Shown: piece after piece, positions 45,101-53,278 of the stretch
Position numbering within the stretch: the first letter of the stretch is position 1
Layout: the number at the start of each line of letters is the position of its first letter
Source: DASREM01 sp035652095
GTDB lineage: Bacteria > Acidobacteriota > Terriglobia > Terriglobales > Acidobacteriaceae
DNA length: 64,000 nt
Direction: 5' to 3'
Assembly: GCA_035652095.1 (NCBI GenBank)
Contig: DASREM010000055.1
Span: 124,001-188,000, forward strand
Notes under the pieces: model-generated
What the model was told of the DNA's origin: nothing
The model's input: the letters and a program-made list of their open reading frames with translations, nothing else
Databases searched by the model: none
Program-made: the position numbers and the translations under genes

Positions 45101-45316
45101 AGATGCGAAGCTGATATCTGCTGCCGCCGAACCACGCAGCCGAGTTACACCCAGCTCGTAATCTCCGGAGGGAAAGGGCTGGTTCTTCAGAAGCGCCTGC
45201 AGCACCGCCGGATCTCTGGTTCCATGGGCTTCAATCGAGCCCGCTCCTGCTCGGCCTTGTAAGTGCTTCTTGAATAAGATTGAAGCTTCCGTTGGGCTGA
45301 CTCCGAAGCTGGCCAT
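42182..45316 (-). CDS. large protein of unknown family, 1044 residues
   Basis: A single 1044-residue frame with an AAGGAG Shine-Dalgarno before its ATG. There is no signal peptide or TM segment. The N-terminal 330 residues are Gly/Ser-rich and probably beta (repeated SGAAVG-type and SLAASYGYNFNW stretches). Residues 340-560 are mainly helical. The rest mixes both, with several Trp/Phe-rich patches. No motif points to an enzyme. It heads an operon with a membrane protein and a peptidoglycan-binding CHAP protein. A role in a secreted or envelope-associated structure is possible, but unproven. Confidence 0.75.
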   Translation of the reverse strand: MASFGVSPTEASILFKKHLQGRAGAGSIEAHGTRDPAVLQALLKNQPFPSGDYELGVTRLRGSAAADISFASTSGTVKFSAEGGGFSRLGIYHSGSAAVGAMQLDERLSFDLPSPQNEHPLFLVMQWGYDLAATVDGAVALGPVPVQFGVKGSSHGKYVVIRRVADNTPALAALGNLVDGWTVPGLVRNANDMEPGTWMIAEVDGSVALSLAASYGYNFNWVREAELGGLQGAIGLKVQVGLSAALGFETSGAYVLAMGRDTADPKLRLRLFRQKKNGFSFAFNAGVSVEPSTGPFTQGNFNQLVLATLGMHHQQLIQDLQVVRDWAGGTSPLSGIFKATGAPYVEQLFRRLAGSAAGQAYEAARKKVSDFLRTWGNLDQKVTTGIWHLIGDSKDSLAAAQAISAKIASAKSGPEYRELLNEYLPQPTFLVSPLGQWLETLAAGNILAATRDDAALQVIKEAAEKASTLLGDALDPGSVVRRLHDYVDEKFGLKRILDIADNAGINDLDDWLLAKIASFLDQKVANLEAVQRVQEVIKLLFDKEQWFVSKAFTFLNRKYEADFALAYQSSTTRDALLDVEFDFTTANPAPQLAAAIGGHFDEILLKPVEGVTLHRGVLSHEIRRNTDVHLSLPYFKWNSNHLNTSLAQITSSTGLSGDEHGLKVEIDLKSEDKITKLVNEGGCVSHLALSSAIHLTSGTGIQSFDETGLEFSYSFRKASHNMSRAEFLYQLGPQLALYLPKVFSGRRVADWAAELDNAIPYGRADHIGDVLFRLQLAYESQLLAGWFSTPASGKDPRYKRMSYAIQASLKQLIPQFYFASRSSFDNIYPAYVLAVYSSIPAATDPDDVHWNFWEDEVLAARLSTAPMQASLRSWLAALSDQAMAAGSHNAEFYAPGNLSHALSYCMGDGKAFLHSLLASEAAVVRSAVDAGVAMAKFKQDMQSAGSTRPKVAEALQHLAAFGSKITAAFNANIETLFGGDAVRAIGTAVYAEAAKSFGDNPAAPAAIAELTVLTQNSGFDLQSFLNGAAPSRAQILLDQSAVNA

Positions 45317-45870
45317 ATCTACTCCTTAGGCACGCGGGTCAACGGGTCGGGAGAAGTGGCACCCACACTAGCATGTTTCTAAATGCTATCAATAGGAATG
45401 TGCATGATTTAGTAAATTCGAACACTTTCTCATTCCGCATATGAAACCCGGTGCAGACGTTGTAGCCGAAGAGGGCTATTCCTCTTCAAAGCGTAGTGAG
45501 CCCTGAAGTCTCACTTAGGCCGCAGGTTGGAGGAATCCTCCACCGTGATCGAAAGCAATTCCGCGAACCCCGCCCCACTCGAGATGGAAGCGGTCTCACG
45601 TGAGGTCAGATGTTCCGCCGTGAATTTGTCCCGCCCGTAAGAAGCTGCAAGAGGCTTTCTACCACGAACCTCGCGGCTCTTTCGCGGCGACCACGATGTT
45701 GTTCTGAAATCCGAAAACCCGGATTTCCGGAAAATCGGCCACTCTTCCCCTTCCTCCTTCTATAATGCTTCGACTGGGGTCTTGGCCTTCTCTGCCTCAC
45801 TCACCAAAACGTGAGTCGAACGTCTGACAGAGACAGGGCCAACCGGGGTTCAACAGCGTAGTGTCGAATC
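45317..45870. other. intergenic region with a possible RND operon promoter
   Basis: No convincing gene is present. TATAAT (45761-45766) lies about 105 bp before the RND adaptor ATG; no good -35 is seen. A perfect 6-bp inverted repeat, ACTCAC (45799-45804) and GTGAGT (45811-45816), follows it at the +30 region, a possible regulator site or short hairpin. Confidence 0.4.
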
Positions 45871-47112
45871 ATGAATAAAGGGATGAAGTGGGGTTGTCTT
45901 CTGGCCGCTGCGGCCTGCACGATCGTTGCCGGCGGCTGCTCGAACTCCCAAGGTCGTAGCGCGAAAGCAGGCTTTTCCAAGCCCGTACCCGTCCACGTCT
46001 ATACCGTCGCCGAGGAATTGACCCGTCGCCGCATTCAGGCCGTGGGCTCTCTGCTGGCGCTTGAGGAGAGCACGTTGAGCGCGCAGGTCGAGGGCCGCGT
46101 TGATAAGGTCCTTGTCGATATCGGAGACACGGTAAGTGAAGGTCAGCCCCTGATCCTCCTCGATCAGAGGGAATTGCAGTACGAAGTGGACCGGCAGCAA
46201 GGCATTGTCAAGCAGGTCCGGGCCCAGCTCGGCATTGGACCCACATCTCCTCCTCCCACCGATCCCCGGAAGATGGCTACGGTCCAGCGTGCCCAAGCCG
46301 ACTTGTTTGACACCGACCGGAAGTATAGTCGCGCCAAAGAGATGTTCAGCGATAAGCTCATCTCCCAACAGGAGTTCGACGAAGTAGAGAGCCGCTATCA
46401 CAGCGCCCAGGCAAGCTATGACCTGGCCCTGCAGGAAGTGGAGCGCCTGAAAGCGATGTTGATTTCGAGCGAAGCCAGCGCCTCTCTCGCGCAAAAAAAG
46501 CTGGGCGACGCCACCATTCGAGCTCCCTTCCCCGGCGCGATCGAGACTCGTAGCGTTCATCCTGGGGAATACCTTCGTCTACAAAGCCCCGTGCTCGTTC
46601 TGGTCCGCACCGATCGTCTGCGGGCGCGGCTCGCGGTTCCGGAACGCTGGGCCGGCTGGATTAAAGAAGGTGCGAAAGTGGAATTGCATGTCGAAGCCTT
46701 CCCCGGCGAAACCTTCGAGGGCCGTATCTCGCGGATCAACCCCGCTGTGTCCCAGGAGTCGCGCACGTTCGAGGCTGAGGCTCTACTCGATAACAAATCC
46801 GGGCGCCTGAAGCCCGGTTTCTTTGTGCAGGCATCCATGCCCAGCGAGAAGGAAGAGAGGGCGACTTACGTCCCTGAACCCGCAGTCAACTATCGGTATG
46901 GTGTCTACAAAGTTTTTCTCCTGACCGGCGACAAGGTTGCCGAGAAACAGATCCTGCCCGCGGGACAGACCGAAGACCAGCAGGGCCAGCGCTTTGAAGT
47001 CGCGGAAGGGCTTAAACCGGGCGATCGCGTCGCTGCCCCTGTTTCCGGAGATCTCCACGACGGAGACACCGTGCAGGAGCAACCTGCCGGTGGTTCGCCA
47101 TTGCTGAAGTGA
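45871..47112 (+). CDS. RND efflux periplasmic adaptor (membrane fusion) lipoprotein
   Basis: A 413-residue adaptor with a signal peptide and lipobox AGGCS near residue 23. It has the lipoyl/barrel-sandwich halves around a coiled-coil hairpin (about residues 100-210, including KYSRAKEMFSDKLISQQEFDEVE), then a beta-barrel and membrane-proximal domain. GDTVSEGQPLILLD and DATIRAPFPGAIETR are typical of the MFP family. It links the inner-membrane pump to an outer-membrane channel. The permease follows 19 bp downstream. An alternative start is the ATG at 45883. Confidence 0.9.
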   Translation: MNKGMKWGCLLAAAACTIVAGGCSNSQGRSAKAGFSKPVPVHVYTVAEELTRRRIQAVGSLLALEESTLSAQVEGRVDKVLVDIGDTVSEGQPLILLDQRELQYEVDRQQGIVKQVRAQLGIGPTSPPPTDPRKMATVQRAQADLFDTDRKYSRAKEMFSDKLISQQEFDEVESRYHSAQASYDLALQEVERLKAMLISSEASASLAQKKLGDATIRAPFPGAIETRSVHPGEYLRLQSPVLVLVRTDRLRARLAVPERWAGWIKEGAKVELHVEAFPGETFEGRISRINPAVSQESRTFEAEALLDNKSGRLKPGFFVQASMPSEKEERATYVPEPAVNYRYGVYKVFLLTGDKVAEKQILPAGQTEDQQGQRFEVAEGLKPGDRVAAPVSGDLHDGDTVQEQPAGGSPLLK

Positions 47113-47131
47113 AGGGCACTGCCACCTACTC

Positions 47132-50100
47132 ATGAAAATTGCCGAGACCTGCGTCAAACATCCCGTGTTCACCGTGATGTTGATCGCCTTTCTGCTGACG
47201 CTCGGCGCATTTTCTTATCGCGGGTTGGCCGTGGACCTGTTCCCCAAAGCCGATCCCGCCACCGTGAACGTTGAAGTGCGATTGCCCGGCGCTACTCCGG
47301 AAGAGATGGTCACCGGCATCGTGTTGCCGCTCGAAGATGCGATCTCCTCGGTCAGCGGCATAGACGAGATGACGGTCTATGCCTCCGAGGGCATTGCGGA
47401 CATTACCTGCACTTTTGTCCTGGAACGCGATATTGATGGCGCCGCACAGGACATTCGCGAAAAGGTGTCCGCCGCGGTGAACCGCCTCCCCCGCGAAACC
47501 CTGCCCCCGGTGATCACCAAGGAAGACCCTCAATCCGATCCCATTATGACCTTGCTCGTCAGCGGCCCCATGAGCCGCCGGGAGCTTACCGAGGTCGCGG
47601 ACAAGCAAGTCCGGCGCGCCATTCAAACCGTGGATGGTGTCGGAAGTGTGACTCTGAATGGAGGCCAGGAGCGGCAGATCCGCGTGTTGCTCGACGCTCA
47701 AAAGCTCACTTCCCACAACTTCACCGTGCTCGACGTGCGTAATGCCTTGCAGCGGGAAAACATCGAGGCGCCCGGCGGACGCATGATCACCGGCCCCCAG
47801 GAGCTAGGATTGCGCACCCTGGGACGCGTGACCTCGGCTGAGCAGTTCAGCCAGATCGTCATCGGAACTCATGGTGGCATTCCAGTGCGCATGCGCGACG
47901 TCGCACAGGTGGAAGACGGGGCCCAGGAACTGCGCACCTGGTCCGCATTGTTCGGCAAGAATAATCCCGGGCAGGATGTGGTCAGCATCCAGATCCTCCG
48001 CCAATCCGGCGCAAATACCGTCCGTGTTGCCGACGACGTCCGCGCCCAGATTGAACGTTTACGCTCTCAAATGCCTCCCGGCGTGCAGTTGCTGATTGTT
48101 CATGACATCTCAGACTTTATTAAGGCTTCGGTCCATTCCCTCATCGAGCACCTCGTGCTGGGCAGCATCCTTGCCAGCGCCATTGTCTGGATCTTCATTC
48201 GTAACTGGCGCGCCGTCCTGATTGCGGCCGTTGCCATCCCCAGTTCCATCATCGCAACCTTCACGCTGATGCGCGGGATGGATTTCTCGCTCAACAACAT
48301 GACTCTGCTCGCGCTGACTCTGGCCGTGGGAATTGTCATCGACGACGCCATCATTGTCCTGGAAAACATTTTCCGCTTCATGGAGGACAAGGGTCGCGAC
48401 CGTTTCCATGCGGCCATTGAAGCCACGCAAGAGATCGGCCTCGCCGTCATGGCGACCACGCTCTCCCTGATCATCATCTTTCTGCCCATCGCGTTCATGA
48501 CCGGTTACGCCAGAAAGTATGTGAACTCGTTCGGCTGGACCATGGCCATGGCGATCCTGGTCTCACTGCTGGTGGCCTTCACCCTGACCCCCATGATGAG
48601 TTCCCGCATGCTCAAAGTGGATGAGAGCAGCAGGAAAGTGCATCACCAGGGCTTTCTGCACTCCGTGGAAGAGCTTTACATCAGGATGCTGCAATGGTCG
48701 CTCGCGCACCGTTTCACCATGGTGGTGATTTGCCTGGTGACATTCCTCTCCACCTTTGGCTTATATCACTTGGTGGGACGCGACTGGATTCCTGCGGATG
48801 ATCAGTCGGAATTGCAGAGTTCATTCACCCTGCCCGAAGGCACTTCTTTGAAAAAGACGAGCCAGGTCGCTGCCGACATGGCGCAGCACATCTCCGCCAT
48901 GCCTGAGATCGCATTTGTGCAAACCTATACCCACGGACCCACCAATCACGCTCATCTGTTCATTGGACTTGTGCCGCGGGAGCAGCGGAAGCTTACCCAC
49001 ACCCAGATGGCAACCAAGGTTCGGGGAATTCTCGCCAACTATCACAACGTGACCTACAACGTTCGCCTGCCTTCGGTGCTTGGCGGCGAGATTTATTTCC
49101 CCATCTCCGCGGTCATTCGCGGTCCCGACCTCAATCAACTGGCTGAGGTCAGCAAGAAAATTGCGAACCGCATGCGGGCATACCCGGATCTGGTGGACGT
49201 CAATCCCAGCTTAAATCTGAACACGCCGGAACTGCAGGTCAAGGTGGACCGCCAGCGCGCCGCCGATATCGGTGTAAGTATGACCGACATCAGCGACGCC
49301 GTCCGCCTGTTCTATTCCGGCGAAGATGAAATCACGCGCTTCAAAGAGGGCTCCGAACAGTATCCCGTCACCATGCAACTGCTCCCCGAGCAGCGCGACA
49401 ATCCCGACGTCCTCAACCAGATGATGGTGCCCTCGGCGAAGCTGGGACAGGTCCGCCTTGAGAATGTCGCCAGCATCGGGCGCGGCTTTGGCCCTGCCAC
49501 TCTTTGGCGCTACAACCGCGAGTTCCAGGTCAGCGTTTATGCCAATGTCAGCGCCGGCTATCCGCTCGACCTTGCCGCAGCGCATACTGTTCAGTCCATT
49601 CAGGAGATCGGATTGCCGGCAGGCTACTCCTATCTCTTCTCGGGACAAGTCAAAGTTCTTGAAGAAACCACCTGGAACTTGTTGCTCGCCATGCTGCTGG
49701 CTTCCATCTTCATGTACATGGTGCTGGCTGCGCAGTTCGAGAGCTTTTCATATCCCTTCATCATCCTCCTGACCCTTCCGCTCAGCGTTCCGTTTGCGCT
49801 TTTCTCTTTATGGATCACCGGCCGCGCCCTGAGTCTGTGGAGCGCTTTGGGCATGTTCCTTTTGCTGGGAATCGTCAAGAAGAACGGCATCTTGCAGGTG
49901 GATTACACAAACCGCCTGCTGGCCACCGGGATGCCCTTGCGCGAAGCCATCCTGGAGGCCAACCGCGTACGCTTGCGCCCGATCCTGATGACCACGCTTT
50001 CCATCATCGCCGGCCTGATTCCGGTTGCCATTGGCATCGGCGCCGGCTCCGAACAGCGCGCCTCCATCGCGGTCACCATCATTGGAGGACAGACGCTTTG

Positions 50101-50236
50101 CCTGCTTCTGACCCTGCTCGTGGTCCCCGTGGCCTACTCCTACTTCGCGGAATGGAAGGCAGTGCCTTGGAGAGCATGGGGTGCGCGCACCTTGCGAGGA
50201 GTACGCCGCGCGACCAGTTCGTCGGACGAGGCCTAG
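47132..50236 (+). CDS. RND efflux transporter permease (AcrB/MexB type)
   Basis: A 1034-residue inner-membrane pump with the usual duplicated six-TM layout (an N-terminal TM at 13-30, big periplasmic loops at 35-330 and 555-865). Motif D reads GIVIDDAIIVLENI, with the two Asp of the proton relay near residue 405. The TM10 Lys region is conserved (LLLGIVKKNGIL). It uses the proton gradient to expel hydrophobic compounds or drugs. It is cotranscribed with the adaptor. No outer-membrane factor gene is in the window. The substrate cannot be inferred. Confidence 0.95.
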   Translation: MKIAETCVKHPVFTVMLIAFLLTLGAFSYRGLAVDLFPKADPATVNVEVRLPGATPEEMVTGIVLPLEDAISSVSGIDEMTVYASEGIADITCTFVLERDIDGAAQDIREKVSAAVNRLPRETLPPVITKEDPQSDPIMTLLVSGPMSRRELTEVADKQVRRAIQTVDGVGSVTLNGGQERQIRVLLDAQKLTSHNFTVLDVRNALQRENIEAPGGRMITGPQELGLRTLGRVTSAEQFSQIVIGTHGGIPVRMRDVAQVEDGAQELRTWSALFGKNNPGQDVVSIQILRQSGANTVRVADDVRAQIERLRSQMPPGVQLLIVHDISDFIKASVHSLIEHLVLGSILASAIVWIFIRNWRAVLIAAVAIPSSIIATFTLMRGMDFSLNNMTLLALTLAVGIVIDDAIIVLENIFRFMEDKGRDRFHAAIEATQEIGLAVMATTLSLIIIFLPIAFMTGYARKYVNSFGWTMAMAILVSLLVAFTLTPMMSSRMLKVDESSRKVHHQGFLHSVEELYIRMLQWSLAHRFTMVVICLVTFLSTFGLYHLVGRDWIPADDQSELQSSFTLPEGTSLKKTSQVAADMAQHISAMPEIAFVQTYTHGPTNHAHLFIGLVPREQRKLTHTQMATKVRGILANYHNVTYNVRLPSVLGGEIYFPISAVIRGPDLNQLAEVSKKIANRMRAYPDLVDVNPSLNLNTPELQVKVDRQRAADIGVSMTDISDAVRLFYSGEDEITRFKEGSEQYPVTMQLLPEQRDNPDVLNQMMVPSAKLGQVRLENVASIGRGFGPATLWRYNREFQVSVYANVSAGYPLDLAAAHTVQSIQEIGLPAGYSYLFSGQVKVLEETTWNLLLAMLLASIFMYMVLAAQFESFSYPFIILLTLPLSVPFALFSLWITGRALSLWSALGMFLLLGIVKKNGILQVDYTNRLLATGMPLREAILEANRVRLRPILMTTLSIIAGLIPVAIGIGAGSEQRASIAVTIIGGQTLCLLLTLLVVPVAYSYFAEWKAVPWRAWGARTLRGVRRATSSSDEA

Positions 50237-50261
50237 TCCATTAGGCGCAGAGCGCCATTCT

Positions 50262-51425
50262 CTACGAAGAGGCCCCCTTCACAAAAGCAAGCGAAGTGCT
50301 GGGCATACCGACAATCACGCTGCCAGGAATCGTGCGCCGGGCATGAAAATTCTTAAGCTTGAATATGGTTGCCGAAGTAACCTCCTGCCCTTTCGAGATC
50401 ACCAGCGTTCCTTCGGGGGTCCGCACCTCCTCCTGGATGATCATGCCTTCGGTGAGTTCTTCAATCGGGCATCTCCTTATTTCACTCTCTTCCGCATTCG
50501 GGTCCAGGGTCACCAAAGCTTGAAAGAATTCCGGGCTGAAGTTCTTATTTTGGAGTGCCAGCGAGTGCGCCGCCTCGCTGCGGGATGAACCTTTGTGGAT
50601 CGCGTCTTCATAGGCCAGTGTCAGGCGTAGGATCTCTGCCCCCAGCCGCATGTCTGCGGTCATGCTTTCCGCGGCCTCTTTCACTGGCCGGTTTTGATGT
50701 TCAATCATCCACGCGATCGGCTCCAGGCGGGGAATCCGGGAAAGCAGATCATAGGCCACGCTCGGGTGCGCCGCATATTGCGTCTGCTCGTTGGGCGCGA
50801 GCTTGTCCCCTCGATACACCGCCTCCATCGTCTCCGGCGCCAGCGTAACGCAGCCAAGTTGAGACAACATCGCCGCCACCTCGTACTGCCATGGATTGCC
50901 TAACTTCATCGTGGTAACGATGTGGTGGATGTAGCGCCGCGCCCGTTGCGCGCGGCTAAAGGCGGCGGGATTCACCAGGCTCAGGACTTCGGTCAGGACC
51001 TGGATGGCGCCGCTGAGAGTTTGTTCCAGAAGCTGCTTTTCCGCCGTGACTAACCGGAACTGCATCAGCGCCGCGGTCAGCGTCTTGGCCATGTCCTCCT
51101 TGCTGCAGGGCTTGCTCAGAAACCGGAAAATGCTGCCTTCATTGATGGCGTTGATCGCGGATTCGGTATCGGCATTGCCGGTAAGCATCACGCGGATGGT
51201 GTCCGGGGCGCATACTTTGATCTTGCTCAGCAGTTGGATGCCGTCCATCCCGGGCATTCGCATATCGGCAACCACGACGGCATACGGTCTATTTTTCTCG
51301 ACCATCGCCAGCGCGTTCTGTCCGCTGTTTGCCGTTTCAATCAGGAATTGCTTGCTCAGGCCTCGCCGATAGCCATCGAGGACACTGCTATCGTCATCCA
51401 CCAGCAGAATTCTTTCCGACATCAC
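50262..51425 (-). CDS. response regulator with degenerate HD-GYP-like output domain
   Basis: A 387-residue protein: receiver domain (1-125) with D10-D12, phospho-acceptor D54 (VADMRMPG) and Lys in FLSKPC. The C-terminal 260 residues resemble HD-GYP cyclic-di-GMP phosphodiesterases (AAHPSVAYDLLSRIP...), but the HD dyad reads SQLG and the later HHE..GYP region reads EHQNRP. The metal site therefore seems lost. It ends only 25 bp from the convergent RND permease gene. It may bind rather than cleave a signal. Confidence 0.75.
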   Translation of the reverse strand: MMSERILLVDDDSSVLDGYRRGLSKQFLIETANSGQNALAMVEKNRPYAVVVADMRMPGMDGIQLLSKIKVCAPDTIRVMLTGNADTESAINAINEGSIFRFLSKPCSKEDMAKTLTAALMQFRLVTAEKQLLEQTLSGAIQVLTEVLSLVNPAAFSRAQRARRYIHHIVTTMKLGNPWQYEVAAMLSQLGCVTLAPETMEAVYRGDKLAPNEQTQYAAHPSVAYDLLSRIPRLEPIAWMIEHQNRPVKEAAESMTADMRLGAEILRLTLAYEDAIHKGSSRSEAAHSLALQNKNFSPEFFQALVTLDPNAEESEIRRCPIEELTEGMIIQEEVRTPEGTLVISKGQEVTSATIFKLKNFHARRTIPGSVIVGMPSTSLAFVKGASS

Positions 51426-51562
51426 GCCCCCAAATCCAATGTCCGGACCGCCACATCATCTCTGCTTACCGCGTAGTCCGGCATTCTGAAACCCTACGTT
51501 TCAGCTATCGGCCACCTCTGGTTTTTACTTTAGGAATGAACTTGCCGGGCCAAGAGGAAGTT

Positions 51563-52360
51563 TTACCGCGGAGTCCATTGCGGGCTGCTGGTGAAGATCC
51601 CCTGCACCACGCAAATCTGGTAGGCAAGCACCAGTCCGAAGGCCACGCTGATCAATCCTGAAATCAGGGCCAGCCGCCGTCCAAAGTCCTGAAATTGATG
51701 GCCTACGAAACGCACCGCCGATGCGATACTGATGGTAATCAGCATCATGCCGGCAATCGTTCCCACTCCGAACACCAGCAGGTAAGCAATAGCCCAGCCG
51801 GTATTTCGAATGCTCGCCAGTATCAAAAGTGCGACCGCAGCGCTGCCGGCCAGTCCGTGAACGATGCCCACCACCAACGGCCGCACCACCTGGTAGGCCG
51901 TGAGTCTGCCCAGAGTTCGATCTAAACGTGCCAACGGGTTGCTCTCCGGCTTATGCGAATGCGCCTGCGGGCCATGGCCATGTACATGGGTGTGGATGTA
52001 GTCGCCGTGACGATGGGGATGCGAATGAAGCGTATCTTCTGACCCCTGCGGGGAGGGCAGCCAACGCGTGAAACTCACCAGGTTCCATGCCCCAAGCAGG
52101 ATCAGCATCACGCCCACCGAAAGTTCCATCGCCAGGCCCACCCGGGATGGAATCACCAGGCCAAAAAGAATGATGGCGCTGCCCACGGCAAAGATGGTGA
52201 CCGTATGCCCAAGCCCCCAGGCAATGCCGATCCATGCCGCGCGCCTGGTGTTTCCCTGCTGGCTGACGATGGTGGACACCGCGATGACGTGGTCCGGATC
52301 GGTCGCATGCCGCATCCCAAGAAAGAACCCGATCACAATGATGGAGAGCAGGCCGATCAT
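51563..52360 (-). CDS. nickel/cobalt transporter (NiCoT/UreH-like)
   Basis: A 265-residue membrane protein with about six TM segments. The family signature GMRHATDPDHVIAVST (His-x4-Asp-His) is in the first TM, followed by GLGHTVTIF in the second. A His-rich loop (HSHPHRHGDYIHTHVHGHG) between TM3 and TM4 would bind metal. It starts 6 bp after the hypB stop on the same strand. It takes up nickel for hydrogenase or urease maturation. A short loop and family position leave Ni versus Co open. Confidence 0.88.
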   Translation of the reverse strand: MIGLLSIIVIGFFLGMRHATDPDHVIAVSTIVSQQGNTRRAAWIGIAWGLGHTVTIFAVGSAIILFGLVIPSRVGLAMELSVGVMLILLGAWNLVSFTRWLPSPQGSEDTLHSHPHRHGDYIHTHVHGHGPQAHSHKPESNPLARLDRTLGRLTAYQVVRPLVVGIVHGLAGSAAVALLILASIRNTGWAIAYLLVFGVGTIAGMMLITISIASAVRFVGHQFQDFGRRLALISGLISVAFGLVLAYQICVVQGIFTSSPQWTPR

Positions 52361-52366
52361 CGTAGC

Positions 52367-53071
52367 CTAAAGAATTCCGGACCCAGCGCCAGGGAATCGT
52401 GCGGCTTGTACATCCCGCTTCTGGCATCGCAGATACTGGAGAAATGGCTCAACTCCGTCTCCGCTCTTGGCTGACAATTTGAAAACCTGCATCCCCGGAC
52501 GAACCGCTTGGATATTGGCGAGCGCCGTAGCCTCGTCGAACTCGACCGCTTCAGCCAGGTCCATCTTGGTCACCACCGCAATGTCTGCACTGTTGAAAAT
52601 GGTTGGATACTTCAGGGGCTTGTCCTCTCCTTCGGTGACCGACATCAGCACCAACCGCAGGCTCTCGCCTAAATCATAAGAAGAGGGGCAGACCAGGTTC
52701 CCCACGTTCTCAATGAAGAGGAAATCCAACTTCGGAAGTTGCCAACTCTCCAGCGCCTTCTGCACCATGCTGGCTTCAAGGTGGCACAGGGTTCCGGTGG
52801 TGATCTGTTTGACCGGGGCTCCGCTCCGGGCCAGGCGCAACCCATCATTCTCGGTCGCCAGATCTCCGACCAGCGCAGCCACCCGGTACTCGCCGTTGAA
52901 ACAGGTTAAGACCTTCTCGAGGAAAGCGGTCTTTCCCGAACCCGGGCTGGAGACCAGGCTCACCGTCAATACGCCTGCCCGACGGAAACGCTCACGCAGT
53001 TCGCGGGCGACGACGTCATTCTGTCGCAGCACATTCTTCCGCACTTCCACCAGGCGCGCTTCCGGACCCAT
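52367..53071 (-). CDS. hypB: hydrogenase nickel incorporation GTPase
   Basis: A 234-residue SIMIBI GTPase with Walker A SSPGSGKT (about residues 41-48), switch regions, and the metal-binding CHLE (GTLCHLE) and NLVCPSSYDLGE segments that form the intersubunit zinc/nickel site. ENVGNLVCP is characteristic of HypB. The N-terminal CxxCG nickel motif of some HypB proteins is absent. It supplies nickel to [NiFe] hydrogenase. The nickel transporter follows at once. Neither hypA nor hydrogenase genes are in this window. Confidence 0.9.
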   Translation of the reverse strand: MGPEARLVEVRKNVLRQNDVVARELRERFRRAGVLTVSLVSSPGSGKTAFLEKVLTCFNGEYRVAALVGDLATENDGLRLARSGAPVKQITTGTLCHLEASMVQKALESWQLPKLDFLFIENVGNLVCPSSYDLGESLRLVLMSVTEGEDKPLKYPTIFNSADIAVVTKMDLAEAVEFDEATALANIQAVRPGMQVFKLSAKSGDGVEPFLQYLRCQKRDVQAARFPGAGSGIL

Positions 53072-53278
53072 CTGAGCAATTCTCCCGCGAGTTCCTTACT
53101 ACTGTGCCATCTTTCACATCGAAGTGCCAGCTTGTGCGTCACAATCTCACCGGCCTCGGGCGCTGGCTATTGATGGTGTGGGGTCAACCCGCTGTTTCCA
53201 CGCCCATCCCTTCATCGCCTTCCCGTAAAATATTCCCCTGGCCACGGCACTTAGACCTTCTTCGAAAGGGATCGCTCA

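Noticed and set aside
45606..45800. 64-residue Arg-rich minus-strand frame upstream of the RND genes
   Set aside because: The composition reflects GC-rich sequence; no RBS or family support.
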